A stretch of 64,000 nt of DNA from positions 3,668,001-3,732,000 of the forward strand of contig JAYKKM010000504.1 of assembly GCA_035772405.1 (NCBI GenBank), read 5' to 3'. The notes below the pieces were generated by a model. That model did not search any database and was not told the DNA's origin. It was given only the letters and a program-made list of their open reading frames with translations. This document shows positions 22,924-32,071 of this stretch, piece after piece. A program made the translations under genes and the position numbers. Within the stretch, counting starts at the first letter, position 1. Each line of letters starts with the position of its first letter. This DNA comes from Chrysogorgia sp. JL179-B06 (lineage: Eukaryota > Cnidaria > Anthozoa > Scleralcyonacea > Chrysogorgiidae).

Positions 22924-25900
22924 TTACTGTCGAACATTGTTTTCACCGTCTCTACATCGAACTTCAAGTGGTATGAGATGTTGAATGGGTCTCCGCAAGA
23001 ACGTTGGTTTACCACCGGTTGGGGCATGTAACACTTTAATCCGTGCTGCTCTCACCACGCCATCCTTGCTTTCCAACAACTCTTCGACCTTCGCCAATTT
23101 CCAATAACTGCGAGCTGTGGAATCTTCTTTCATTATCACAATTTCACCAACCGATATATCTTGACAATGCTTTCTGTTCGGTAGTTGTCGTCTTGCCGCT
23201 TCACGCAGTCCCAATAGGTACTCCTTACGCCATTGCTTAGAAACATTGTCAAGCAATCTGAAGTGATACTTCATTCTTCGAGTTAAAATCTTATACGTAC
23301 TGGTGACGTTGCCGTGTCGTTGATTTGGCGTAGTTGCTATGTGACGTCCATATACCAAGTCGGATGGGGTGAGTGGATATGATAATCCATCGTCGTCACC
23401 ATACACGTAGGTCAGTGGCCTATTGTTCAGTGTTGCTTCAATCTCCACCATCAGGGTACGAAGCTCTTCAAACGTTAAGGAGGTTCGACCAACACATTTC
23501 TTCAGGGATGATTTTACACTCCTCACCATTCGCTCCCAGAAACCACCCCACCAGGGTGCTTTCTCCATTATGAATTCCCATGAAACTTGCTTGTTGGTCA
23601 AATAGTTCTTAACTTCGGTTGATCTTACAATCTGCTTCACCATAGCTGATGCAGCCTTGAACGTTTTTGCATTATCTGACAAAAGCTTTGATGGCAGTCC
23701 TCTTCGACTAGTGAAGCGCCTGAAGGCTTGTAAAAATGATGATGCTGTCAGGTCTTCTGTTAATTCAAGATGAATTGCGCGTGCAGAAGCGCAGGTGAAT
23801 AAGCAACAATAGCATTTGTTGGTTCTCTTCTTGGAATCATGAGTAACATACAGTGGTCCGGCGAAGTCCACTCCTGTTTGAGTGAATGGTGGGCTATCAT
23901 CAACGCGATCGACAGGAAGGTCTGGCATCGGTGGCGTCGGAAAGGCTCTTCCTTCGTGTCTTCTGTATATAACGCATCTTCTAAGAACTCGCTTCACAGC
24001 CTCTCTTCCTCTTAAAATCCAGTGTGTTTGTCGAATTAGATTCAAGGTATCACGTATGCCTTGATGATGTACGCCTTGGTGTCTTTCACGAATCAACAGT
24101 TCGGTAAATCGGTGTCGAGATGGCAGTAAAATTGGATTCTTGCTTGGTTGCGGTAGAGTGGAGTTGTTTATTCGTCCTTGACAACGGATTTGTTCCTTGT
24201 CGTCGAAGTATAATTCGAATTGCTTTAAACGAGTCGTTGATTTTCCATCACTCTGCAGGGCCTGTCTTTCTGCTGGAAATGAACTGGTTTGCACACTTCT
24301 AATCCATGCTATCTCGGCTGACTCCAATTCTGCTCCGTTTAATTCTTTGGACCTTGCAACGCTTTCTTCTCTCTTCAATAATTGTACAAATTTCATGACA
24401 ATTGCAGTCACTCTCAACAGTTTAATCTTGGAACTATATCGCTGCATGTCTATAATGTTCTCCAGACTTACGATGGTCGACGGTTGCTTGGAAACACATG
24501 GCAGTGATCGCGTGATTACCGGTGGGTTCCGGACCAATTCTTTGTCTGCTTTCTCGTCTCCATATGTTGTTGCTGCATTTGGCCATGATTCAAGAGGTTT
24601 CTTCAGAAATTCAGGTCCTGTCCACCACAAGTTATTCTTGACCAGCTCCTTCACTGCACATCCACGAGATGGAATATCTGCTGGGTTCAAATTTCCGGGG
24701 CAAAATCTCCATTTATCCTTGTCTGATTGCTTGCGAATCTCATCTACTCTGTGCTGTACGTATTGCCGCCATGGTTTATTGTTCTTGATCCAGCACAGAG
24801 CGGTGAAGGAGTCCACCCAATAATAAGTATCGACGTTAAAGGCAAGAGATTCGAAGATGATTCGAATGGACTCAATTAACTTTGATAGCAGGCAAGCTCC
24901 CAAAAGCTCTAAGCGTGGAATGGATTGTTTCTTTAGTGGTGCCACTCTTGTTTTAGATGCAATGAGTCGTGCATCTATGCTTCCATCTGCATACTTGGTA
25001 CGTAGGTATACCACTGCGGCAAATGCCTTCTCTGATGCATCACTAAAGCCATGGACTTGGTGGCTGACAGGTTTTCTCTCTATCGCAATGTAGCATCTTG
25101 GGACTCTGATATTTGCTAATGAACTTAACTCCTCCAGTAGGTAGTTCCACTTCTTCAACCATTCATCGTTTAATTCATCATCCCAGTTTATCTTGTCAAC
25201 GCATAATTTCTGGAACCATATCTTCATGTTCACCGTAATTGGACTTATCAGTCCTATCGGGTCGAAAATCTTGGCCGATGCTTTCAACAGTGATCGCTTC
25301 GTTGGTGACAGGGATTTCACATATTCTACTATCTGAGTGATATCAAAACTGAATTCGTCATCTTTTGTATTCCAGCTTAGACCAAGGATTTTAACTTCTG
25401 GGGACGTGGCTTCCAGCTCTTCCTTCTTCTTAACTCTAGTGGTCTGGCCTTGGTTAACCTCCAGAGCACTCACTCTTCCTTGATCTTTGGCAGGGACTGG
25501 TTTCTCCACGCTGTCTATCTTCTCCTTCAACATCCTCGAGTTTGTATTCCACTTGCGAAGATTAAAACCTCCTTCACCCATAATGCTCTTGGCTTTCTGA
25601 TAAACGTCAAAGGCTGCATCTTCATCCTTGGCTCCTCCTGGAAAGTCGTCTACGTACATTGAATTGGTTAAGAGCTTGGTAACCTCTGGTTCCGACTCTT
25701 TGAACAACGACAGATGATGCTGAATTGTTCCATTGAGAATTGCAGGACTTGAGGTCAACCCAAACACCAAACGTTGGAATCGGTACTGCACAATTCTTGG
25801 CTGTGGATCCTCTAGATTCTCCCACCAGAGAAATCTCAGCATATCTCTGTCCGATGAGTTGATTGAGATTTGGTGAAAGGCTTTCTCCACGTCAGCTGTT

Positions 25901-27057
25901 AAGGCTACAGCATGGCTTCTGAATTTAATCAGAACATCAAAGAGATGTGGAGTTAAATTTGGCCCCTTCTCTAGACAATCATTAATCGAATGTTGACCAT
26001 TGCCTCCACTTGCTGATCCATCGAAGACGATACGTAATTTAGTTGTGGCTTTGTCAGTCCTAAGGACTCCATGATGTGGCAAAAAATTAGCAACTTTAGC
26101 ATTCTCCTCCGATATTGGAACTCTTTCAATGATGCCTGTTTTCTCCTGTTCCTTAAGGATGTTGTCATATTCTCTGAGCAGATTCTCCTTCTTTAGACGG
26201 GATTTCAAGTGGTGCAACCTTGAAATAGACATCTCATAATTGGTGGATTGTAAAGGGGGTGTTTTCTTCCATGGAAGGCTTACTTCATACTTCCCCAGGG
26301 TCTTGTCAAATCTTATATCTTGTAAAAACTGTTTCTCCAAGCTCTCATTAATTGGCTCTCCAATTACACCACTCGATTCACAGTCCCAAAAACGTGCCAA
26401 ACTGTCTATTAACTCTGAGGGAGGTTCCTCAGCCAAGATGGGGTAACTTGTTTCCTGTAGGATTAGGTTAGACGAGCTATGGTTTCCATAATTTCTGGAA
26501 TTATTGACTGGTCCTGATACCAACCAACCAAACTTACTGCTGACCGCCACGAGACCACCTTCACGAACAATATCTCCATCTATTATGTCCCAATAATAAT
26601 CTGAGCCAATCAATACATCAATGTCAGTTCGATCATCCTTTGAAGTATAGCAATCAGCGAGGTCCAACTCTAGTAGTTGAGGATGGCTATCCAAACTGAC
26701 CCTTCCAGGTAATGGAGAACATATGCTTTCAAATGTCAATGCTGATATCTCCACATCTTGACCATTCCTTCCTTGGAGTTTCATCTGGACCAGGTCACAT
26801 TTCTTCTTGGAAAAACTTGCATTGCCAAAGGTATTCAGGTTCAGGGATTCTGTTTTGATGGGTTGCAGTCCCAGTTTTTTCTTCAAGCTGGTGGTGACGT
26901 AAGATCTCTGACTTCCACTGTCGAGGAGTACACGGACAGGTACAACTTCTGAATTGCTGCCAGAATAAGCATGTGTTCTAGCAGTCTGTAACAATACCTT
27001 TGCTTTGCTCTTGACTGATGTGGTAGTTGTATCTTGTGGAGTCTCAACATCCACCAC
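22924..27057 (-). CDS. pol: BEL/Pao Pol polyprotein
   Basis: A single 1,377-codon frame. Domain order and visible residues: retropepsin-type aspartic protease (DSGS at about 46); reverse transcriptase with VFDGSAS (345), catalytic D389 in TADVEKAF and YVDD (468-471); RNase H with FSDAS (671) and WVDS (747); integrase zinc region (HxxxH then C1028); integrase core D1064, D1128 and E1175; then the C-terminal DUF5641-type tail found in BEL/Pao. This order is diagnostic of the superfamily. One oddity: the last zinc cysteine of the integrase H2C2 motif, expected in a CxxC, reads CVIY (Y1031), which may inactivate integration. The frame is open upstream to about 27,138 and sits in -1 relative to gag, with no good ATG, so expression by -1 frameshifting is likely (inference). 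Confidence 0.95.
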   Translation of the reverse strand: MVDVETPQDTTTTSVKSKAKVLLQTARTHAYSGSNSEVVPVRVLLDSGSQRSYVTTSLKKKLGLQPIKTESLNLNTFGNASFSKKKCDLVQMKLQGRNGQDVEISALTFESICSPLPGRVSLDSHPQLLELDLADCYTSKDDRTDIDVLIGSDYYWDIIDGDIVREGGLVAVSSKFGWLVSGPVNNSRNYGNHSSSNLILQETSYPILAEEPPSELIDSLARFWDCESSGVIGEPINESLEKQFLQDIRFDKTLGKYEVSLPWKKTPPLQSTNYEMSISRLHHLKSRLKKENLLREYDNILKEQEKTGIIERVPISEENAKVANFLPHHGVLRTDKATTKLRIVFDGSASGGNGQHSINDCLEKGPNLTPHLFDVLIKFRSHAVALTADVEKAFHQISINSSDRDMLRFLWWENLEDPQPRIVQYRFQRLVFGLTSSPAILNGTIQHHLSLFKESEPEVTKLLTNSMYVDDFPGGAKDEDAAFDVYQKAKSIMGEGGFNLRKWNTNSRMLKEKIDSVEKPVPAKDQGRVSALEVNQGQTTRVKKKEELEATSPEVKILGLSWNTKDDEFSFDITQIVEYVKSLSPTKRSLLKASAKIFDPIGLISPITVNMKIWFQKLCVDKINWDDELNDEWLKKWNYLLEELSSLANIRVPRCYIAIERKPVSHQVHGFSDASEKAFAAVVYLRTKYADGSIDARLIASKTRVAPLKKQSIPRLELLGACLLSKLIESIRIIFESLAFNVDTYYWVDSFTALCWIKNNKPWRQYVQHRVDEIRKQSDKDKWRFCPGNLNPADIPSRGCAVKELVKNNLWWTGPEFLKKPLESWPNAATTYGDEKADKELVRNPPVITRSLPCVSKQPSTIVSLENIIDMQRYSSKIKLLRVTAIVMKFVQLLKREESVARSKELNGAELESAEIAWIRSVQTSSFPAERQALQSDGKSTTRLKQFELYFDDKEQIRCQGRINNSTLPQPSKNPILLPSRHRFTELLIRERHQGVHHQGIRDTLNLIRQTHWILRGREAVKRVLRRCVIYRRHEGRAFPTPPMPDLPVDRVDDSPPFTQTGVDFAGPLYVTHDSKKRTNKCYCCLFTCASARAIHLELTEDLTASSFLQAFRRFTSRRGLPSKLLSDNAKTFKAASAMVKQIVRSTEVKNYLTNKQVSWEFIMEKAPWWGGFWERMVRSVKSSLKKCVGRTSLTFEELRTLMVEIEATLNNRPLTYVYGDDDGLSYPLTPSDLVYGRHIATTPNQRHGNVTSTYKILTRRMKYHFRLLDNVSKQWRKEYLLGLREAARRQLPNRKHCQDISVGEIVIMKEDSTARSYWKLAKVEELLESKDGVVRAARIKVLHAPTGGKPTFLRRPIQHLIPLEVRCRDGENNVRQ

Positions 27058-28487
27058 TGAGTCACTGACCCCGTCGTAGAATCTTGCAATGACTTGTTGT
27101 CCATTGATCTGGTTGAAGAACCTTGCGGTGGTTGGTTGTCATTCCTTAACTTGATGGTAGGATCTTGTGGTGACTTGTTATTAAATTCACAGATAGATTG
27201 ATGATGTCTTCCAGGGCACTTCCGACATCTTCTAACATTGCTACATTGATTTATACGATGACCTTTTCTTAAGCACAAGAAACACCGTCCATCTTTCTTC
27301 AAAATTTCTCTACGAGAATGTGCCTCTTTTATTCTTTCACAAGATGATGAGAAATGTTCTCCATTGCAATAGACACAACGTATATTCTCTCCAGAGCCAT
27401 CCTTACTAAAAAATGCACCTGTGGTTGATGGAGATCTTCCCCTGGGGTGAAATTGTTCACCTGGCTTTCTTTCATTAACTTTCACAGAATCACTGACCTC
27501 CCGGGCTTGTACTTCGGCTTTGATCACTTTTAATATCTCGTTTATTTCCCAGACATCTTTGGTCGTGACGCGTGCTATCTGAAGACGGATTTCAGCTGGT
27601 AATTTCGACATTATTATCGGTATTAAGAAGCTCCCATATTGCTCTGCTTTTACTCCCAATGACTCTAAACCACGTACATTAACGCTGATCTTGTCATATA
27701 CCAGGCGAAGCTGAGCAGCTTTGTCTGCTGGACATGTTGGCAACTTGAGAAGGTCATCCATATGTGCGGATATTATTTGCTGTGTGTTTCCATAGCGTTC
27801 TTGTAGAAGTTGTAATGCAGCGTTATAGTTTGACTCAGTTAGGGTCAATCCTTGAATAACTCTTGCAGCAGGGCCCTCTAGCATCCCTTGCAAATAGCTG
27901 AATTTATCAATCGGAGAAAGATTTACGTTCTTATTCACAGCACTGTCAAAACGGTCCCAAAACGATCTAAATTTAGTTACCTCACCGTTAAATTTGGTTA
28001 AAACCAACTTGGGAAGCTTCGGTTTCACTGACGATTGTGACGAATGGGTTATGTTCTGCTCCAACAAAGGTATCGACGGACTTGTCGGTGCAACGTGGTC
28101 GCTACTCGGTGAATTTTGGCTAGAAATAATCACTTGGTCTTGAAGCGATACCAAATTCATTGCTGGGGTCTTTTGCTGGCCTTGTGTAGAATCCAAACAG
28201 CCGATTTCGCTCTTTATCTCCAAAATCTTCGATCTTATTAAGTCAGAATCCTCAATTTCTTTCTCTATATCCTCTACTTTACACAACAATAAAATTTCTT
28301 CGTCCATTTGTTGCAAAATCTTCATTTTTTCTCCCAGCAAACCATCGATTATCCTCAAACGGGATTCATTCAACTTGGATATTTCCGAGCTCTCGAGAAT
28401 AGCCTTCGCTTCATGTAAAAACTTCGTAGTAACGCCTCTGTGGCCTCTTCTTTTGGCCTTCAAACGATCGAATCCTTCCTCTGACAT
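26883..28487 (-). CDS. gag: BEL/Pao Gag protein
   Basis: 534 residues starting at an ATG. A coiled-coil-like N-terminus (about 1-100) is followed by a DUF1759-type capsid region (about 155-320, with LPKLVLTKFNGEVTKFRSFW-like start). Three cysteine/histidine knuckles follow at about 371-383, 402-415 and 421-433, for RNA packaging. The C-terminus has short imperfect repeats (about 440-475). It overlaps the pol frame over about 255 bp, where the ribosome would have to slip. Gag assembles the intracellular particle in which reverse transcription occurs (family knowledge). Confidence 0.92.
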   Translation of the reverse strand: MSEEGFDRLKAKRRGHRGVTTKFLHEAKAILESSEISKLNESRLRIIDGLLGEKMKILQQMDEEILLLCKVEDIEKEIEDSDLIRSKILEIKSEIGCLDSTQGQQKTPAMNLVSLQDQVIISSQNSPSSDHVAPTSPSIPLLEQNITHSSQSSVKPKLPKLVLTKFNGEVTKFRSFWDRFDSAVNKNVNLSPIDKFSYLQGMLEGPAARVIQGLTLTESNYNAALQLLQERYGNTQQIISAHMDDLLKLPTCPADKAAQLRLVYDKISVNVRGLESLGVKAEQYGSFLIPIIMSKLPAEIRLQIARVTTKDVWEINEILKVIKAEVQAREVSDSVKVNERKPGEQFHPRGRSPSTTGAFFSKDGSGENIRCVYCNGEHFSSSCERIKEAHSRREILKKDGRCFLCLRKGHRINQCSNVRRCRKCPGRHHQSICEFNNKSPQDPTIKLRNDNQPPQGSSTRSMDNKSLQDSTTGSVTQWWMLRLHKIQLPHQSRAKQRYCYRLLEHMLILAAIQKLYLSVYSSTVEVRDLTSPPA

Positions 28488-28541
28488 CTTATCGGTTAAT
28501 TTTCAATACGAATCAAATCAAATCAAAACGAGTGAAATCCT

Positions 28542-28559
28542 GCCCCACGTTGGGCGCCA
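28542..28559 (-). promoter_or_regulatory. Primer-binding site, tRNA-Lys(CTT)
   Basis: Read on the minus strand, immediately after the 5' LTR, the sequence is TGGCGCCCAACGTGGGGC. It is exactly complementary to the 3' end of animal tRNA-Lys(CTT) plus CCA as I remember it. It primes minus-strand DNA synthesis. Confidence 0.85.
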
Positions 28560-28794
28560 TGTAACGAATAGCCTGCGTGGCGGCGTTAGGGGGGGGGGGG
28601 GGGGCGGATTTGAAAGCGGAAAGGCAAAGTGGGGAGGGAACGCCTGCACGAAAGACCCATGTTTTTAGATTTCCGCCCACATGAAAAAGTGTCAAAAACA
28701 ACCAATCAGCGACTAGCGGGCTTTCCTCAATGATTAAAACATTTCACTTCCGGCCGAATAGTGAAATATCCATGTCTAAAACTCCGTAAAAAGC

Positions 28795-29060
28795 TTGACT
28801 GCATCTGGTGGAAACAAGATTTATTTTGAAAATGTATTCAAGCAATCGTGTAGACATGGAAGCACAGAGTTGATTCTGGCTGAGGCTTGTGAATCAATCG
28901 GCTTTGCATTACTACGCAGTGAAACTTTCTCCGAGCGGGTTTGTAGGTCTTGCGGCAGAAAAAATAAGAAATGCTTTTGAACTTTATAACTTTACGAAAT
29001 CAGTATTAACACATGCGAAAGGAGACAGCAATGTTCCTTCAACCGATAACATTAATAGCC
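28795..29060 (+). pseudogene. Captured fragment with CxxC motif
   Basis: Two overlapping frames join across an A-run near 28,965. They give a peptide with CRHGSTELILAEACESIGFA, then VCRSCGRK, then IRNAFELYNF. The CxxC plus following helix looks like the N-terminal zinc-binding part of an animal protein, but I cannot name the family. The frame is broken. Confidence 0.35.
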
Positions 29061-29309
29061 CTGATAGAATGAAGCGACATCTGACTACCGAACAACGTAA
29101 CTCCAGAATGGGATTTGGCTAAGAAATTTCATATGCAAGACAACGTAGAAACCATCACTTATAATACGTTTAACCGTAAGTCTCTTTATTCTGAAACGTA
29201 GAAGGAATTCTCCGAAGGCCCAGAGAGCATTGTTGAAACACCTGAAGACAAGGACAAGGTAGAAATCACAATAATATAGCTGCTTCCCCTGCTGACTGAT
29301 AATCACGCG

Positions 29310-29440
29310 CTCACACGAACGTCTGGTAAATCCCGTTGGTAATACCATCAAAACATCTTTTCCTGCCACCAGCTCCCACGTAGCAACTTTTTGTTCCTGT
29401 TTTAATTTAAAGCTACGACCCCAACGAACTGGAGGTCGGT
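29310..29440 (-). pseudogene. Captured RecQ-like helicase fragment
   Basis: The minus strand encodes FKLKQEQKVATWELVAGKDV followed by LMVLPTGF. This matches the Q-motif and start of Walker A in RecQ-type DEAH helicases (LKxEQ..A, GKDVLVVLPTGFGKS). The homology stops inside Walker A, before GKS, so only one exon-like piece is present. It lies within the MULE-like insertion. Confidence 0.65.
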
Positions 29441-29691
29441 TAAAGCTTTCGAAAGAAAATAGTCTACCAACACGGTTTTTTCTAAAGTCGCCATTTTTAA
29501 ATGTTTATTTCCTCACAGGAAACCCTGAATACTAATGAGTTGAGTTAGCCAATCAGAATTTAGCGTCCTCTGGTGGACGTAGAAATCCAAAAACATGGGT
29601 CTTTCGTGCAGGCGTTCCATCCGCACTCACCCCAGTCCCCGACCCCCTCCCAAAATCCCTAAACGCCTGCTTCGCAGGCTATGTAACGAAT

Positions 29692-29800
29692 ATCTATTTT
29701 ATTACTCTAAACAATACGTTAAACGACATATTTCAGACATGCGCATAATACACGACAAAATTGTCGACTAAACTACTAAGAAGAAATTTCCTTATTTACA
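29692..29800 (-). repeat. 5' LTR of BEL element (main part)
   Basis: The major part of the right LTR. Its first ten bases remain at 28560-28569, on the other side of the MULE-like insertion. It ends TTTACA, followed by the GTATG target duplication. Confidence 0.9.
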
Positions 29801-29860
29801 GTATGGCCTTTAGTGCTTTCCGTTGATCTTCAATAATATATAAAATTAAACCACTTTCGA

Positions 29861-30090
29861 GATAGGGATCCGCTTGGATCTCGCGTGATAAGGGACTAAA
29901 CGCCGGTCGATATTATCACCCTCGCCCTCAGGCCTTCGGCCGGCGCTTCGCGCCGGGCGAGGGGATAAAGCCGATCCGAGATCAGGATCCGCTTGGATCT
30001 CGCGTGATAAGGGACTAAACGCCGGTCGATATTAGCACCCTCAGGCCTTCGGCCTTCGGCCGGCGCTTCGCGCCGGGCGAGGGGATTAAA
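29861..30090. repeat. Two copies of a GC-rich ~120-bp unit
   Basis: Direct repeats beginning GGATCCGCTTGGATCTCGCG at about 29,867 and 29,987. Each contains GGGACTAAACGCCGGTCGAT and a strong GC hairpin (CTTCGGCCGGCGCTTCGCGC). The GGACTAAACGCCGGTCGATA core recurs at 60,844. Unusually GC-rich for this window. Confidence 0.75.
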
Positions 30091-30099
30091 ATGATAATT

Positions 30100-31146
30100 T
30101 CTTGTTTTGAGAAAAAAATGTAATATACTTCAATGACTATTTTAATCTGGAATTTTTTAAGAATTTTTTTCTTATTTTAAGAAAAGATCTTCTATATAAG
30201 AATATTTCTTATTTCAAGAAATATTTTCTTGATTTAAACAAGCCAAAAAACCTCCTGTTTTGACCCTTGTTTGGACCAAAACATCACCAATCGTAAAAAT
30301 ACATAACAATCCTTATACAAGGGGATTTAGAACTATGTCTCAATTTGACCTTGAACTTAGCCAAAACAGCACTAAAAATGGGGCCAGAATAGCCCGTGAT
30401 GCAGCAAAACAGCTCTAGTGTTCTGTTTTGCCCCTGTTGGGAACAAAAACAGCCCACATTTGAAAAAGCCAAAGTGGCTCCTAGAGTATTACCCCTTTTT
30501 CCAGTATATTTACTCTTAAATAAAGATTTACAATTGCGAAGCAAGATTTCATTCAAAAAGAAATCTGTAGAAAATTAAAACAAGATTTCATTTAAAAAGG
30601 CTAGAAATATAATCTTAAAACAAGAAAAACTATTACAACTTGTTTCCAATAAAGATAATTGTTCTTGAATTAAGATTTAAAATATGTATTGTAGGATCTG
30701 GTTTTATATAAAATCTTAAAACAATAGAATCGGTCATTTCTTAATTTCTAATCAAGATCTTTTTTCTTGACACAAGAAATAAAATCTTGAACCTAGATAT
30801 AAAATCTTAAAACAAGAAAATTGGTCATTTCTTGATTTCTAATCAAGATCTTTTTTCTTGAAACAAGAAATAAAATCTTGAACTTAGATATAAAATCTTA
30901 CTGTACGAAAATTGGTAATTTCTTTGATTTCTAATCAAGATATTTTTTCTTGAAACAAGAAATAAAATCTTGAACCTAGATATAAAATCTTAAAACAAGA
31001 AAATTGGTCATTTCATGATTTCAAATCAAGATCTTTTTTTCTTGAAACAAGAAATAAAATCTTGAATCAAGATATAAAATCTTGAATCAAGATATAAAAT
31101 CTTAAAATAAGAATAAATATCTTGCCTAGTTTTTCATTTTTTGCAG
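30100..31146. repeat. AT-rich AAGAAATAAAATCTTG repeat array
   Basis: Imperfect tandem repeats with phased units of about 105 bp at 30,720-31,090. The array ends abruptly at about 31,146, where it cuts a receptor copy after about 30 codons. Positions 30,360-30,560 are a non-repetitive interruption. Everything from 30,583 onward is repeated again from 37,527. Confidence 0.7.
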
Positions 31147-31247
31147 TATACTCCAACAATAAAAACAAGACATTTGAAGACCATTAATGAAATAAGCATG
31201 TTGGGCGAGAGAACCTGATCAGAGGTTGTGGAGTTCACGTCTTTCAT
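31147..31247 (-). pseudogene. N-terminal stub of the class A GPCR
   Basis: The minus strand starts with ATG (31,245-31,247) and matches the first ~33 residues of the receptor at 35193 (MKDVNSTTSDQ...), then runs into the AT-rich repeat and a stop. It retains the receptor's 5' flank, inverted relative to the intact gene. The stub may still be transcribed from its copied promoter but cannot make a receptor. Its twin in the second unit is at 38,009-38,103, with one extra base that shifts the frame. Confidence 0.85.
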
Positions 31248-31990
31248 TTTCACAACTTCTGGCTACCAAAACGATTTTTACTTGCTTCAAACAAGACGAT
31301 AGCTAGCGACTGTTCAACTCCTTGAGTAGTCAGTGGAGATCATATACTACTTTAGATATTCATGTAATAATTATAATGAAAATGCTGCAATATTATATTA
31401 TTGGCTACGCTACTCGAGTAGCGGCGAGCGACGTCCATAAATGGAACAGTTTTGTGTCTCTTTTATCAAAATAATTTTAAAGAAACAATGAACATAAGTT
31501 AGTTTTTACTAAAACAATTAATAATTAAACTAAACTAAAACAAAAAATTAACAATTCGCTCTCAATTTCTTTCAGGTTATAGTTACCTCGGGCTTCGCCT
31601 TCGTTAACTATCACCTTATAGAAATTTAGAGCTCATAATCCAATAGAACGACTACCTGTATATACAGCATAGTTCCTATTATCATACAATAAATTTGTTA
31701 TTTCCAAAACAGGAGGAGCTGGTCTATGCTGGGAAGGCGTTGTTCGAAGGGATGAGGACAGCGTTTGTTTTTTTTACAGAAGAAGACTTACTTAAACTAA
31801 AATTAAAGTTTTTAATAAACTAAAACTATAGAACGTCTGCGAGAAAAAGTCTCTAGTGCTAATCCATCGGTGCCATATGTTTCCATCTATACGATGTAAA
31901 CAGTTTATACTTGCAAATCATCATCACGCACGTGATGTGCTTTGAGAGACCTTCAAGCTGTGTTAACTTGTCAAATACTCATGAAAACTC

Positions 31991-32071
31991 TGAGCTCCAG
32001 GCAGAACTCGAACCCGCAACCTTCTGAATGCTAGCAATACGATCTAACCATTGAGCCACTAGAACTCAGAG
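31991..32071 (-). repeat. tRNA-like sequence (SINE head or tRNA relic)
   Basis: The minus strand shows an A-box-like TGGCTCAATGGTTAGAT, about 25 bases later a tRNA-like anticodon arm (GCTAGCATTC), and a B box GGTTCGAGTTC, with partial acceptor pairing GAGTTC/GAGCTC. Stems are too degraded for a working tRNA. The inverted twin is at about 34,361-34,435 (+). The second unit has copies at about 38,841-38,923 (-) and 40,202-40,276 (+). Confidence 0.55.

Larger units (their letters stand above)
28559..29691. mobile_element. Mutator-like element nested in the BEL LTR
   Basis: The element is about 28,570-29,680 (1.1 kb), with a perfect 11-bp direct repeat ATGTAACGAAT at 28559-28569 and 29681-29691. 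The ends read AGCCTGCG and CGCAGGCT, and imperfect inverted similarity extends about 110 bp inward, including AACGCCTGCACGAAAGACCC on both sides. Target duplications of 9-11 bp and long inverted ends fit Mutator-like (MULE) elements. No transposase is present. It carries two unrelated gene fragments (next entries), so it resembles a Pack-MULE. Its insertion post-dates the retrotransposon. Confidence 0.8.
22673..29805 (-). mobile_element. BEL/Pao LTR retrotransposon
   Basis: Near-complete element on the minus strand. Left (3') LTR 22678-22796 (119 bp). The right (5') LTR is the same sequence, split by a later insertion into 28560-28569 and 29692-29800. The LTRs are TG...CA and are flanked by a perfect 5-bp duplication, GTATG (22673-22677, 29801-29805). 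The intact parts of the two LTRs look identical on reading, which implies a recent insertion. A tRNA-Lys(CTT)-type primer site directly follows the 5' LTR. The gag and pol frames lie between. Confidence 0.93.

Noticed and set aside
24197..24823. 208-codon plus-strand frame
   Set aside because: It is antisense to the BEL pol gene and shows no homology; a shadow of the real frame.
31991..32071. Functional tRNA gene
   Set aside because: A and B boxes are good but the anticodon and acceptor stems do not pair properly, and it is repeated as part of a larger repeat.
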